Positions 51,723 through 59,786 of a stretch of 64,000 nt of DNA are shown here, one piece after another. The number at the start of each line of letters is the position of its first letter. Within the stretch, counting starts at the first letter, position 1. Made by a program: the position numbers and the translations under genes. A model generated the notes under the pieces. It had not been told where the DNA came from. It saw only the letters and a list, made by a program, of their open reading frames with translations, and did not search any database. This DNA comes from a bacterium (lineage in GTDB: Bacteria > Patescibacteriota > Microgenomatia > UBA1406 > GWC2-37-13): assembly GCA_021833625.1 (NCBI GenBank), contig JAKBEU010000001.1, positions 124,001 to 188,000 of the forward strand. The letters run 5' to 3'.

Positions 51723-51751
51723 ACTTATTTTTTTAATTTTTAGATATTGTT

Positions 51752-51757
51752 AGTATA
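51752..51757 (-). promoter_or_regulatory. -10 box of rnj-recR
   Basis: Minus strand TATACT, 29 nt before the ATG at 51722. The same 20-bp region also feeds the divergent gene at 51782. Confidence 0.45.
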
Positions 51758-51765
51758 CAGTATTT

Positions 51766-51774
51766 TGGTATACT
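51766..51774 (+). promoter_or_regulatory. Extended -10 promoter of the MIP18-family gene
   Basis: TGG-TATACT (hexamer 51769-51774), 7 nt before the ATG. Confidence 0.55.
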
Positions 51775-51781
51775 TCCATCT

Positions 51782-52099
51782 ATGACCGCAAAAGTCTTAG
51801 TTACGAAAAAAAAGATAGAGGAAAAGCTTTCAAAAGTCATGGACCCTGAGATGAGTCTTTCGATTATTGATTTGGGATTGGTATACAAAGTTACGGTTTC
51901 CAAAAAGGGAACCGTCCACATCCTTATGACTCTTACCTCAATGGGATGCCCGCTGTTTGGAATAATTGAAGAGGATATCTATATACGGCTGGCCGAATTG
52001 GGTATTGCCAGAAAACAGGCAACTGTTGAAATAACCTTTGATCCTCCATGGAACCTTGACCGCCTCACCAAACGCGCAAAAGCAACGCTTGGTATCTAA
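51782..52099 (+). CDS. MIP18/DUF59-family protein (SufT/PaaD-like)
   Basis: 105 residues. It has the family pattern V-x-D-P-E-x-x-x-S-I-I-D-L-G-L-V-Y and the T-S-M-G-C-P segment with the conserved Cys (59), plus a D-P-P-W near the end. Relatives act in iron-sulfur cluster maturation or delivery. No suf or isc gene lies within the window, so its partner is unknown. Confidence 0.88.
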   Translation: MTAKVLVTKKKIEEKLSKVMDPEMSLSIIDLGLVYKVTVSKKGTVHILMTLTSMGCPLFGIIEEDIYIRLAELGIARKQATVEITFDPPWNLDRLTKRAKATLGI

Positions 52100-52101
52100 T
52101 G

Positions 52102-52107
52102 TATACT
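52102..52107 (+). promoter_or_regulatory. -10 box of the charged coiled-coil gene
   Basis: TATACT, 8 nt before the ATG at 52116. Confidence 0.5.
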
Positions 52108-52115
52108 TAAAATAT

Positions 52116-52649
52116 ATGGCAGTTAAGCAGATAGTACAGGACGCATTTGAACAGCTTGTCGAATCGGGGCAGCAAACAGCAAAGTCCTCCGTAAAACAAG
52201 TCGCACAAACTTTCAATCCGTGGGACATGATAAAAAACAGCTTTGCAAGTGGAGAGACTTCACCGTCAAACGAACTGAATAAAGCAAAAGAACAGAGGGG
52301 AAAAAATGCAACGAGCACGCCGCTTGATTTTAATAAACTCCAGGAAAATTATGCCAAGCAGGATAAACAAAAAATTGATGCAATGAAAAACAGACTGTTC
52401 CAGATGGTGAAAGGGGAGGAAGAAAAACAATTCCAGACGGGGAAACAAAAAAAACTCCAGGAGGCGCGCCAAACGAACTGGGAAGAAGAAGAGAAAAAAA
52501 GAAGGGCAATCGAACAACAGAGAAGGCAAAGAGCGAACGCCGAACCCCAGGGGAAAGAGCGCCGGTCCATTCTCGGAGGAAAAAAGAAGAAGAAATCAGC
52601 TATGGAGCCTCAACCTGCAGAATTGAAGCCCGCAACTGGGCATCAATAA
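52116..52649 (+). CDS. Hypothetical charged coiled-coil protein
   Basis: 177 residues, rich in Lys, Glu and Gln. Residues ~85-150 are predicted to form a long charged helix or coiled coil (repeated E-E-E-K-K-R-R and Q-R-R-Q-R-A-N), and the tail G-G-K-K-K-K-K-S is basic. No signal peptide, no membrane span, no Cys. It could bind nucleic acid or act as a scaffold. I chose the ATG at 52116 by its -10 spacing and the start M-A-V-K-Q; a frame opening at 52038 overlaps the previous gene. Confidence 0.72.
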   Translation: MAVKQIVQDAFEQLVESGQQTAKSSVKQVAQTFNPWDMIKNSFASGETSPSNELNKAKEQRGKNATSTPLDFNKLQENYAKQDKQKIDAMKNRLFQMVKGEEEKQFQTGKQKKLQEARQTNWEEEEKKRRAIEQQRRQRANAEPQGKERRSILGGKKKKKSAMEPQPAELKPATGHQ

Positions 52650-52694
52650 TTCCGCTTCTTTCTCTCGTATCTTGTATTTAGATATAGCTTATAG

Positions 52695-52700
52695 TATAAT
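52695..52700 (+). promoter_or_regulatory. -10 box of the hypothetical at 52709
   Basis: TATAAT, 8 nt before the ATG. Confidence 0.55.
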
Positions 52701-52708
52701 TCTTCTTT

Positions 52709-53068
52709 ATGGAACGTTCTCCGAAAAAAATATCTTCCCGTCTTTCAAAAACAGCTGCAATAGCGGCGTTGGGCCTGAGCACAATGGCCTGTAAGTTCAG
52801 TGATGTTTTCGGTTCTCCCGATCCTGTTTCTACCTTTGCCAGGGGAGCAGTAGGAACCGCTGCTCTTGGAGCAGAACTGTTTGGATTCAAACCTCTCACC
52901 AATGCATTACACAACGATACTAATTTTGGATGGGCTTTGTTTAAAATGGGCGCAATGGTCGGTATACCGCTTGCCGCAGGAGCAGTGTGTGAGGCATATC
53001 CCATAGCAAGCTATGTTCTTTTTTATGCGCCGATTGCGGTTGGATTTCTTCATCTTACCTCCCGCTAA
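52709..53068 (+). CDS. Hypothetical small membrane protein
   Basis: 119 residues. A basic N-terminus is followed by a weak hydrophobic stretch that ends in S-T-M-A-C (Cys28), reminiscent of a lipoprotein signal but not a good lipobox. Two further hydrophobic segments (~77-95 and ~98-115) suggest a membrane protein. No family recognised. Confidence 0.68.
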   Translation: MERSPKKISSRLSKTAAIAALGLSTMACKFSDVFGSPDPVSTFARGAVGTAALGAELFGFKPLTNALHNDTNFGWALFKMGAMVGIPLAAGAVCEAYPIASYVLFYAPIAVGFLHLTSR

Positions 53069-53098
53069 ACATGCCCGTGTCTTGGGGCTTGTTTGTTA

Positions 53099-53104
53099 TA
53101 TAAT
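53099..53104 (+). promoter_or_regulatory. -10 box of tRNA-Pro
   Basis: TATAAT, 21 nt before the tRNA; no convincing -35 at 17 nt. Confidence 0.45.
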
Positions 53105-53125
53105 TCACATAAGTGGAGAGAATTT

Positions 53126-53199
53126 CGGGGCATAGTTCAGATGGCTAGAACACACGGTTCGGAACCGTGAGGTCGTGGGTTCAAGTCCCGCTGCCCCGA
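53126..53199 (+). tRNA. tRNA-Pro (anticodon CGG)
   Basis: A full cloverleaf is visible: acceptor CGGGGCA/TGCCCCG, D stem GTTC/GAAC, anticodon stem CACGG/CCGTG with loop TTCGGAA (anticodon CGG, codon CCG), T stem GTGGG/CCCGC with one G-T pair, and discriminator A. The C1-G72 pair and A73 are the bacterial proline identity elements. CCA is not encoded and must be added by a nucleotidyltransferase. It is the only tRNA I find in 64 kb. Confidence 0.93.
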
Positions 53200-53214
53200 C
53201 TTACAAATTTACAT

Positions 53215-53220
53215 TATAAT
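53215..53220 (+). promoter_or_regulatory. -10 box of the EEP-family gene
   Basis: TATAAT, 7 nt before the ATG at 53228. Confidence 0.55.
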
Positions 53221-53227
53221 AAGACTC

Positions 53228-54097
53228 ATGCAGTTTTCCATACTTACGTATAATATTTTGCTTAACGACGCCAGAAGCTCCATTCAAGACTTAGGCGAGA
53301 AATGTAATCCGGACGTTATCTGCATTCAGGAACTCAACACCAATAATCCCCACCTTGATAGAGTTGCAGGCCCCAACTATCGACTCGCGGAATATGCGAA
53401 TTGTTTCGTCAAATTCGGAACGATATTCGGAGGCGCGACATACTACAATCCCAAAACCCTTCAATATCATTCCTCAAAGGTCATTAATCTTCCCAAAAGT
53501 TATTATGAAATGTTTAATTTAGTCGTTCACTTATTCAGATTTAAAACACGAAACCGGACGGTTGTCCGGACCAAGTTTACCCATCGCCAGTCGGGTAAAG
53601 AAATTACCGTGTATAACATTCATCTTTCTTCCCACGCCTCAAACGGCGCCCGATTAAGACAACTGAAAAAAACGCTCAAAGAAATAGATCTTGAAGACAC
53701 ATCAGCTACCATTCTTGCGGGAGATTTTAATTATCCCTTTGGAAGAAAAAAATTGGAAAAAACGATGCGGTTTTGCGGACTGTCTGAGGCAACATCCAAC
53801 CTCCTGTTTACGACGGACAAAAGATTGACCTATTACACGTTCTGGGAAAGAATGGGGAAGAGGGTGCTTGACTTTTTCGTTAAACGGCCGTTTAAACTTG
53901 ATTATATTTTTTACCGTAACTGTACTCCTCTTGAAACAAAAAGAATAGATGCTCCGCTTTCCGACCACTTTCCGATTTTTTCTTCATTCACGATAAAAAA
54001 AGAAGCAGAAGAAAAGCAACCCATGTTGCCAAGTAAAGAGGAACGAGCCTCATTCTTTGCCGAAGAGGACGAAGATGAGACGGACGACGAAGATTGA
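53228..54097 (+). CDS. Endonuclease/exonuclease/phosphatase-family protein
   Basis: 289 residues. EEP motifs in order: L-T-Y-N-I (~6-10), I-Q-E-L-N (metal Glu ~36), N-I-H-L-S-S-H (~137-143), G-D-F-N-Y-P (~165-170), L-D-Y-I-F-Y-R (~226-232) and S-D-H-F-P-I (~247-252). The catalytic set is complete. The C-terminus carries an acidic tail of about 20 Glu/Asp. Substrate may be DNA, RNA, a lipid or a phosphoinositide-like compound. The 3' end overlaps a minus-strand gene by 110 nt. Confidence 0.9.
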   Translation: MQFSILTYNILLNDARSSIQDLGEKCNPDVICIQELNTNNPHLDRVAGPNYRLAEYANCFVKFGTIFGGATYYNPKTLQYHSSKVINLPKSYYEMFNLVVHLFRFKTRNRTVVRTKFTHRQSGKEITVYNIHLSSHASNGARLRQLKKTLKEIDLEDTSATILAGDFNYPFGRKKLEKTMRFCGLSEATSNLLFTTDKRLTYYTFWERMGKRVLDFFVKRPFKLDYIFYRNCTPLETKRIDAPLSDHFPIFSSFTIKKEAEEKQPMLPSKEERASFFAEEDEDETDDED

Positions 54098-54763
54098 ACT
54101 TGCCCGGTACATACGCCTTGCTTAAAAATGTTTTATATCCTTCGGATATCATCCGTTCAAGCCCCCCGGTTGCAAAAAGAAGGAAAAACGGGTCGTGAGT
54201 AAAAAATCCGACAACAAGACCTGAAGTCAATCCCACAAGCGGACTGCGGAAAAACTTCAATCCATCAAATCCTTCAAAAAAACCATCCTTATAACTTCCC
54301 CCCAGTGCCGTTGCTACTCCAATAAGAAGTCCTATAAGTCCTCCCGCAAAAGGGGTGGGGACGACCGCCGTTATGAAACGCGACAGATATACCATTCCAA
54401 CAATTGCAAGTATCATCCCTCCTCCAAGCAATAGACGGATAAGCGGCGAATGCGTGACTTTCCCGAACAGATGGACCATCGAAGGGATTTTATACTGCTT
54501 TTGCGATTCGCGCCTGATGAACTGTTTATAACTTTCCGTCATTATTTTTGCAAGAAGGGAAAAAGTAAGAAACAAAACACCCCAATTGACGAATGAAAAA
54601 TCATAAAAAAAAGAAACGACGGAAAATGCAAGGCGGCAAAGGCAAGTTCGCGCACAAAGCTATCCCACCGGAACCCCTCGTAGGGAGAATCTTTATATGC
54701 CCCATATGTCGCGGTATGAAGCGCCCCGAGCAATGCGACTGCAAGATAGGATATGTTTGGCAT
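53988..54763 (-). pseudogene. Polytopic membrane protein gene interrupted by a frameshift at A8
   Basis: Two minus-strand frames, 54542-54763 (N-terminal, 73 aa) and 53988-54575 (C-terminal, 195 aa), form one protein of about 255 residues. They join if one base is added to the run of eight A on the plus strand at 54605-54612; the restored frame then reads on smoothly with F-F-Y-D-F-S-F-V-N-W-G-V. The protein has four to five hydrophobic spans with G-F-F-E-G-F and Y-E-G-F segments. It may be a sequencing error, a true mutation, or polymerase slippage. Family unknown. Confidence 0.65.
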
Positions 54764-54770
54764 GAGATTT

Positions 54771-54780
54771 ATTATATACT
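54771..54780. promoter_or_regulatory. Shared divergent -10 region of cysS and the frameshifted gene
   Basis: ATTATATACT contains plus-strand TATACT (54775-54780), 9 nt before the cysS ATG, and minus-strand TATAAT (54771-54776), 7 nt before the ATG at 54763. The two hexamers overlap by 2 bp. Confidence 0.6.
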
Positions 54781-54789
54781 ATCTGGGAA

Positions 54790-56199
54790 ATGTATCTTTA
54801 TAACACTCTATCAGGAAAAAAGGAAGAGGTTGTCCCCATAAACGGAAAAACGATTTCCTTCTATGCCTGCGGACCTACCGTTTACGATTTCACCCATATC
54901 GGTCATATCCGTTCCTATATCTATAACGACATCATAAGGAGATCATTTCCCTATCTTGGAATGCCGATAAAACATGTGATGAATGTAACTGATGTAGGAC
55001 ACCTCTCAGACGATGCGGATAGTGGAGAAGACAAGATGGAAAAGGGTGCACGGAAATACGGGAAAACCGTTTGGGATCTGGCACGGTTTTATACCGATTT
55101 TTTCTTTTCTACAATGGACCAGGTGAACAATTTGCGTCCCGACGTTGTTGCAAAAGCAACCGAACATATTCCCGAAATGATAGACCTCATTACAATATTG
55201 GTTGAAAAAAAGTTTGCCTATGAAACCGAGGAGGCTTTGTATTTTGACGTACAGAAGTTTGCCGGCTACGGAAAACTTTCCCATCAACCCTTAGGGGAAA
55301 AATTAAAAGGAGTGCGAGAGGAAGTGTATGTTGACCCGCAAAAAAAACATCCTGCCGATTTTGCGTTATGGTTTAAACGCGTGGGCAGGTTTAAAGACCA
55401 CACCATGTATTGGCAAAGCCCGTGGGGTGACGGATTTCCGGGATGGCATATTGAGTGTTCCGCGATGAGTATGAAATATCTCGGCAAAACAATCGACCTC
55501 CACTCGGGGGGAATTGACCATATTCCCGTACACCATGAAAACGAAATTGCCCAGTCGGAAGCAGCAAACGGAGTACCCTTCGTAAAACATTGGACGCACT
55601 TTTACTTCCTCCAAGTTGACGGAAAAAAAATGAGTAAAAGTCTGGGTAATTTCTATACGATCGATGACGTGAAAAAACACAATATTCATCCGTTAGCCCT
55701 CCGCTTTCTTTTTCTGCAGGCTCATTATCGACAACTTCTCAACTTTACATGGCAGGCAGCAGAAGGCGCAAATGAAGCCTATCTCAAATTAAAAAAGCTC
55801 GTTTTAGGTCTTGATACAATCGTTCCCAAAAATAAAGATCTTTCCGTACAGGCACAGGCGTATAAAAAGACCTTTAAAGACGCTATTGCCGATGATCTCC
55901 AGCTGCCAATTGCAATTGCAACGTTGTGGACAATGCTCAAAGACAATCAGATTAATAATTTCGAAAAAAGAACTCTTGTTGCGGATTTTGATCAGGTATT
56001 GGGACTTGACCTTCTGAAAGAAAACAATACGGTAAATACTATTCCAAAAGAGGTCCAGGAATTGGCAGAGCAAAGAAAACAGGCAAAACAGGAAAAACAG
56101 TATGCAAAAGCCGATGACTTAAGAAAACGAATTGAAGAAAAGGGGTATAAAGTTGAGGATACAAAAGAAGGATATGTCATACAACCCGCCACTCTATAA
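54790..56199 (+). CDS. cysS: Cysteinyl-tRNA synthetase
   Basis: 469 residues. The N-terminal Y-A-C-G-P-T-V-Y-D-F-T-H-I-G-H holds the zinc Cys and the HIGH-type motif (T-H-I-G-H). The zinc/substrate site has W-H-I-E-C-S-A-M and H-S-G-G-I-D, and the KMSKS loop is K-K-M-S-K-S-L-G-N. The C-terminal DALR and tail domains are complete. It charges tRNA-Cys. The stop overlaps the Mur-ligase gene by 26 nt. Confidence 0.97.
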   Translation: MYLYNTLSGKKEEVVPINGKTISFYACGPTVYDFTHIGHIRSYIYNDIIRRSFPYLGMPIKHVMNVTDVGHLSDDADSGEDKMEKGARKYGKTVWDLARFYTDFFFSTMDQVNNLRPDVVAKATEHIPEMIDLITILVEKKFAYETEEALYFDVQKFAGYGKLSHQPLGEKLKGVREEVYVDPQKKHPADFALWFKRVGRFKDHTMYWQSPWGDGFPGWHIECSAMSMKYLGKTIDLHSGGIDHIPVHHENEIAQSEAANGVPFVKHWTHFYFLQVDGKKMSKSLGNFYTIDDVKKHNIHPLALRFLFLQAHYRQLLNFTWQAAEGANEAYLKLKKLVLGLDTIVPKNKDLSVQAQAYKKTFKDAIADDLQLPIAIATLWTMLKDNQINNFEKRTLVADFDQVLGLDLLKENNTVNTIPKEVQELAEQRKQAKQEKQYAKADDLRKRIEEKGYKVEDTKEGYVIQPATL

Positions 56200-57427
56200 A
56201 AAAATCTTTCATGCTTCCCGACGGTTACTTGCAACAAGATGGCTTGCCCGAATGGGTGCAGTTCAAATTGCAATAACCGGCAGTCAGGGAAAAACGACAG
56301 TGCGCACCGTCCTTTCCCATCTGCTCTCAAAACTGGGAAATACCGTTGTCACCGATCTTAATCTGGACAGCAACTTCAGTATCCCGATGACGGCGCTTTC
56401 GGTCAAACCTGCGACCCGTTTTGCAGTGTTTGAATGCGGCATTGACCACAGAGGGGAAATGGACCGGCACCTTGAAATCATTACGCCCCACATTGCTGTC
56501 ATTACCGGCGTATCACCAGTTCATACGGACGCGGAACACCTGGGGTCATTTGAAAATCTTATTGCTGAAAAACAAAAGCTTATCGAAAAACTGTCAAAAG
56601 ATGATTTTGCCATTCTCAACTTTGACGATATCAATGTAAGAAAAATGGCACAGCATACGAGGGCAAAGGTTATTTTCTATGGAACCGACAAAACAAACTG
56701 TGATGTTTCGGCACACAATGCCATTTTGACAACCGACGGACTCACCTTTGACCTGACATACGGGGGAAAAACCTTGCACCTACACTCCCATCTTATCGGC
56801 ATTCACCATATCTATACGTTTATGGCGGCATTTTGTGTGTACCGACTTGTAACGAAAGAAAAGGATCTAGATACGTTTCCTGCGCTCGTTGCGGATATCG
56901 TTCCACTTCACGGCCGGATGAGTATGGAGAAAGGTCCACGGGGAACAATCATCCTTAACGATTCCCTGCGGGCAAACCCGTCCTCAACCGAGTCGGGTTT
57001 GAAAAGTTTTTCGGCGATAAAAATGCCGCTTGGCAAGAAAATTGCAATACTGGGTGAAATGGGGGAACTTGCACACCCTGAGGAAGAACACAGAAAAATA
57101 GGAAGACTTATTCCGACTCTTTTACTTGACTATGTTTTCGGTATAGGCCCGCTACAAAAAATCGTCATTGACGAAGCAGTCGCAAACGGATTTCCAAAAG
57201 ACCGTGCATTTGCCGTTTCAAATATACACCAGGCAGTCGCCGTACTCTCTCCACTTCTTGAGAGGGGAGATTTTCTCTATATTAAAGGTTCACTGATGCG
57301 ACATATGGAGCGCATCATTATGCTTCTTGATAGACAAGAGGTCGGATGCACCGTTGTTGTCTGTCCTTTCTACCACCCGTGTCACGGATGCGAGTATAAA
57401 GTAAAGGGATACCAAAACGCGAGATAG
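56174..57427 (+). CDS. MurF-like Mur ligase with a C-terminal Cys cluster
   Basis: 417 residues. P-loop T-G-S-Q-G-K-T-T is at 35-42, then the central Mur ligase domain (E-C-G-I-D-H-R-G-E-M-D is typical of MurF) and a C-terminal domain starting at about 255-260 with L-H-G-R-M-S. The N-terminal UDP-sugar domain is very short, so the substrate may not be the usual UDP-MurNAc tripeptide. The last 21 residues have C-P-F-Y-H-P-C-H-G-C, a possible metal site not known in MurF. I chose the ATG at 56174, inside the end of cysS. Confidence 0.82.
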   Translation: MSYNPPLYKKIFHASRRLLATRWLARMGAVQIAITGSQGKTTVRTVLSHLLSKLGNTVVTDLNLDSNFSIPMTALSVKPATRFAVFECGIDHRGEMDRHLEIITPHIAVITGVSPVHTDAEHLGSFENLIAEKQKLIEKLSKDDFAILNFDDINVRKMAQHTRAKVIFYGTDKTNCDVSAHNAILTTDGLTFDLTYGGKTLHLHSHLIGIHHIYTFMAAFCVYRLVTKEKDLDTFPALVADIVPLHGRMSMEKGPRGTIILNDSLRANPSSTESGLKSFSAIKMPLGKKIAILGEMGELAHPEEEHRKIGRLIPTLLLDYVFGIGPLQKIVIDEAVANGFPKDRAFAVSNIHQAVAVLSPLLERGDFLYIKGSLMRHMERIIMLLDRQEVGCTVVVCPFYHPCHGCEYKVKGYQNAR

Positions 57428-57433
57428 AAAAAT

Positions 57434-57613
57434 TCAAACCTTTTTTTTGCTTGCGAACATTTTCCTATTGATTTTATAAACCCCGAAGAGAATAAGAAGA
57501 AATAATGTGATATATGGTCTGCCCAAGAAAATCATTTCAAGAAGAATCACTACTGAAAGTGTATTGAATGTAATCAAAATGTAACCGACCAACAACCAAA
57601 AATCTTCCTTCAT
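57434..57613 (-). CDS. Small two-span membrane protein, unknown function
   Basis: A 59-residue frame with two hydrophobic helices (~5-29 and ~33-47) joined by a short G-R-P-Y turn and ended by a basic tail rich in Lys. A minus-strand TATAAT (57618-57623) lies 4 nt from the ATG. The gene fills an otherwise empty 270-bp interval. It has the length and topology of a small holin- or regulator-like membrane protein, but I see no family. Confidence 0.55.
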   Translation of the reverse strand: MKEDFWLLVGYILITFNTLSVVILLEMIFLGRPYITLFLLILFGVYKINRKMFASKKKV

Positions 57614-57694
57614 GGGAATTATAATTTTTGGCGTTCTTCGGTCTGATCAGGCTCCGCACTTGGAACGTGACCTTACACTCTGACTGCCATAACG
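57614..57694. other. Short intergenic stretch
   Basis: Beyond the -10 box at its left edge (57618-57623, minus) I see no gene, tRNA or clear hairpin. Confidence 0.5.
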
Positions 57695-58042
57695 TTAACC
57701 TATCACTTTGTCAAGGACAAAGATAACGAAGCGTTCTCCTGTCCGCGTACTTGAATCAGCATGAACCGTTATCACCTGCGCTCCCGTATGTTTTTCAACG
57801 AGATCCGTTAAGTCATCAACTACCGATTCGAGTACTGCTGCACGTAAGTTCTTTACCATTTCGACCCCTCGGTGCTGTTTTAACAGGACATGTTCATACG
57901 GATGAGTGTTTCCTTTAAGTCTCACGATGACCATATCCCGCGTAATGTAGGCTTTTGCCTGGCGGGGACCCACCCCTAACGTATCAGCATAGAAATGAGT
58001 GAGGTCTTTTGCAATCACATCTTCCATCTGACCTTTTGTCAT
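57695..58042 (-). CDS. DUF2294 (MpsC-like) protein
   Basis: 115 residues from the ATG at 58042. The family pattern is clear: M-T-K-G-Q near the start, the G-V-G-P-x-x-A-x-x-Y-I-T-R-D-M-V-I-V-R-L-K-G segment, and the end H-A-D-S-S-T-R-T-G-E-R-F-V-I-F-V-L. Pfam names this family after MpsC, part of a Na+-dependent membrane potential system, but the biochemical role is unclear. A TTG at 58072 sits 8 nt from a TATACT box and could be an alternative, 10-residue-longer start. Confidence 0.85.
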   Translation of the reverse strand: MTKGQMEDVIAKDLTHFYADTLGVGPRQAKAYITRDMVIVRLKGNTHPYEHVLLKQHRGVEMVKNLRAAVLESVVDDLTDLVEKHTGAQVITVHADSSTRTGERFVIFVLDKVIG

Positions 58043-58080
58043 AGAGGGGGCGTGGTAATAATCCGTTATCAACTACTGGT

Positions 58081-58086
58081 AGTATA
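58081..58086 (-). promoter_or_regulatory. -10 box of the DUF2294 gene
   Basis: Minus strand TATACT (preceded by TG), 8 nt from the TTG at 58072 or 38 nt from the ATG at 58042. Confidence 0.45.
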
Positions 58087-58142
58087 CATAGGGAGTATGT
58101 CTTTTTCAAGTGGTGATAATGGAGCCAAACAACGGGATTTCT

Positions 58143-58150
58143 TGTATAAT
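58143..58150 (+). promoter_or_regulatory. -10 promoter element of the EamA-domain gene
   Basis: TGTATAAT (hexamer 58145-58150), 8 nt before the ATG at 58159. Confidence 0.6.
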
Positions 58151-58158
58151 GTTCAAAT

Positions 58159-58578
58159 ATGAACACGGAAACAATAGTACTTGCCGGATTAAGCATGCTG
58201 GGGTGGGGAGTGGGAGCGTTCTTTTCCAAACTCGCCACAAACCATATCGGTGAGCGGTCGGTATTTTGGGATATGGTGGGCTATGTGCCGTTTGTCATAC
58301 TCTACTGCGTGCTCACCCTCAAACCGAAATCATTTGTCGAGCATGACAAGATGGGGGTATTGTTTGCATTGCTTGCCGGCGCTATCGGATCGGTCGGGAT
58401 TATCGCATTTTATCTTCTCGTCGCAAAAAAAGACGCGGGAATCGCAACGGCCGTTACCGCCCTCTATCCTGCCGTCACCGCTATCCTTTCGTTTATTTTT
58501 CTCGGGGAAAAACTGACATTTTTAAAGGGATTTGGTATTATTTTGGCCTCAGTCGCACTATTTTTGCTTGCATTATAA
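58159..58578 (+). CDS. Single EamA-domain (half-size DMT) transporter
   Basis: 139 residues with five hydrophobic spans, one EamA unit instead of the usual two. The W-G-x-x-x-F-x-x-K-L segment opens the domain, and the T-A-V-T-A-L-Y-P-A-V-T-A-I-L-S-F-I-F-L-G-E-K-L end is the classic EamA signature. Half-size members work as dimers. Substrate unknown; the family exports amino acids, sugars or drugs. Confidence 0.87.
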   Translation: MNTETIVLAGLSMLGWGVGAFFSKLATNHIGERSVFWDMVGYVPFVILYCVLTLKPKSFVEHDKMGVLFALLAGAIGSVGIIAFYLLVAKKDAGIATAVTALYPAVTAILSFIFLGEKLTFLKGFGIILASVALFLLAL

Positions 58579-58579
58579 T
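58574..58579 (+). promoter_or_regulatory. -10 box of the MFS gene at 58586
   Basis: TATAAT overlaps the stop of the EamA gene and ends 6 nt before the ATG. Confidence 0.5.
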
Positions 58580-58585
58580 AAAGAA

Positions 58586-59767
58586 ATGAATACAAAAAAA
58601 GAGAAGGTCCCCTTTACCGTATGGGTACTTGGAATGGTGAGCCTGTTTAATGATACGGCGTCCGAAATGATCTATCCCATTGTCCCTATCTTTCTTTCTT
58701 CCGTTCTTCATGCGCCTATTGAAATAATCGGAACGATAGAGGGTGTTGCCGAAGCAACGGCAAGCCTCATGAAATTCGTATCCGGCTACATTTCAGACAA
58801 GCTCCATAAGCGCAAAAGATTTGTGGTGGGCGGGTATGGACTCAGTGCGGTTTCAAAAGCCTTAATCGCCATTGCTACCGTGTGGCCTTTTGTTCTGTTT
58901 GCACGCATCATTGACCGACTTGGAAAAGGTGTCCGTACCTCAGCACGGGATGCTATTCTCCTTCAAAACTCCACTCCCAAAAATAAAGGGTTTATCTTCG
59001 GATTTCACCGTTCGCTTGACAGCGCCGGAGCCGTCATAGGCCCGCTTCTTGCGCTCATCCTTCTTAATGTGTTTAAAGAAAACATGCGTCTTACCTTTCT
59101 TGTTGCCTGTATCCCGGCCGTTATCGGAGTTATCCTTCTTATCCTGTTTGTGAAGGAAAAAAAGTCAGATGTGCCCGTTTCCGAGCAGAGGGCCATTCAG
59201 AAAAGTACCTTCGTTCTTTCAAGATGGAAGAATATTTCTCCCCGCTTAAAACTTTTCTTTGTTGCAAGCATGCTCTTTAGCTTCGGAAACAGTTCTGACG
59301 TTTTTATTATTTTGCGCGGAAAGCAACTGGGACTCACCACCACGCTTATTGTCCTTGCCTATGTCCTTTATAACGTCGTCCAAACACTCGCATCAACTCC
59401 TGCCGGAAGCCTGGCCGACAAAATAGGCGCAAAACGGGTCTTTTCCATAGGACTTCTTATCTTTGCGCTCGTTTACGGAGGATTTGCCCTCATGACCTCT
59501 TCAATATGGCTGTGGATTCTTTTCCCCATATACGGTGCATATATCGCATTTACGGACGGCGTTTCAAAGGCATATATTTCGGAATTTATTACCGAAGGGG
59601 AGTCGGGAACGTTTTTCGGGCTTTATCAGACGGGACTCGCCGTATGCGGATTTTTTGCCTCATTCATAGGAGGTATCCTGTGGAGTTCGTTCGGACCGGC
59701 ATATACGTTTCTTTTTGGAAGCGTTATGGCACTGTTAGCATTCGTCGTTCTCAAGTTTAATAAATAA
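58586..59767 (+). CDS. MFS transporter
   Basis: 393 residues with 12 predicted spans. The N-half carries the loop 2-3 signature around S-D-K-L-H-K-R-K (G-Y-I-S-D-K) and the R-I-I-D-R-L-G-K-G-V-R-T-S-A-R-D segment that is typical of one bacterial MFS group (MFS_1, drug or sugar export). No substrate can be named. I chose the ATG at 58586; the frame is open to 58532 but overlaps the previous gene. Confidence 0.92.
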   Translation: MNTKKEKVPFTVWVLGMVSLFNDTASEMIYPIVPIFLSSVLHAPIEIIGTIEGVAEATASLMKFVSGYISDKLHKRKRFVVGGYGLSAVSKALIAIATVWPFVLFARIIDRLGKGVRTSARDAILLQNSTPKNKGFIFGFHRSLDSAGAVIGPLLALILLNVFKENMRLTFLVACIPAVIGVILLILFVKEKKSDVPVSEQRAIQKSTFVLSRWKNISPRLKLFFVASMLFSFGNSSDVFIILRGKQLGLTTTLIVLAYVLYNVVQTLASTPAGSLADKIGAKRVFSIGLLIFALVYGGFALMTSSIWLWILFPIYGAYIAFTDGVSKAYISEFITEGESGTFFGLYQTGLAVCGFFASFIGGILWSSFGPAYTFLFGSVMALLAFVVLKFNK

Positions 59768-59773
59768 TATTGC

Positions 59774-59779
59774 TATAAT
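59774..59779 (+). promoter_or_regulatory. -10 box of hisS
   Basis: TATAAT, 7 nt before the ATG at 59787. An upstream ATG at 59778 lies inside this hexamer. Confidence 0.6.
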
Positions 59780-59786
59780 GGAGCTT

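Noticed and set aside
53988-54097. 110-nt overlap between the EEP gene and the minus-strand membrane gene as a sign that one is false
   Set aside because: The EEP gene ends in an acidic tail and the membrane gene in a hydrophobic helix; both have strong upstream signals, so a real 3'-3' overlap is more likely.
59778-59780. ATG at 59778 as the hisS start
   Set aside because: It lies inside the TATAAT box; the ATG at 59787 has the family N-terminus and correct spacing.
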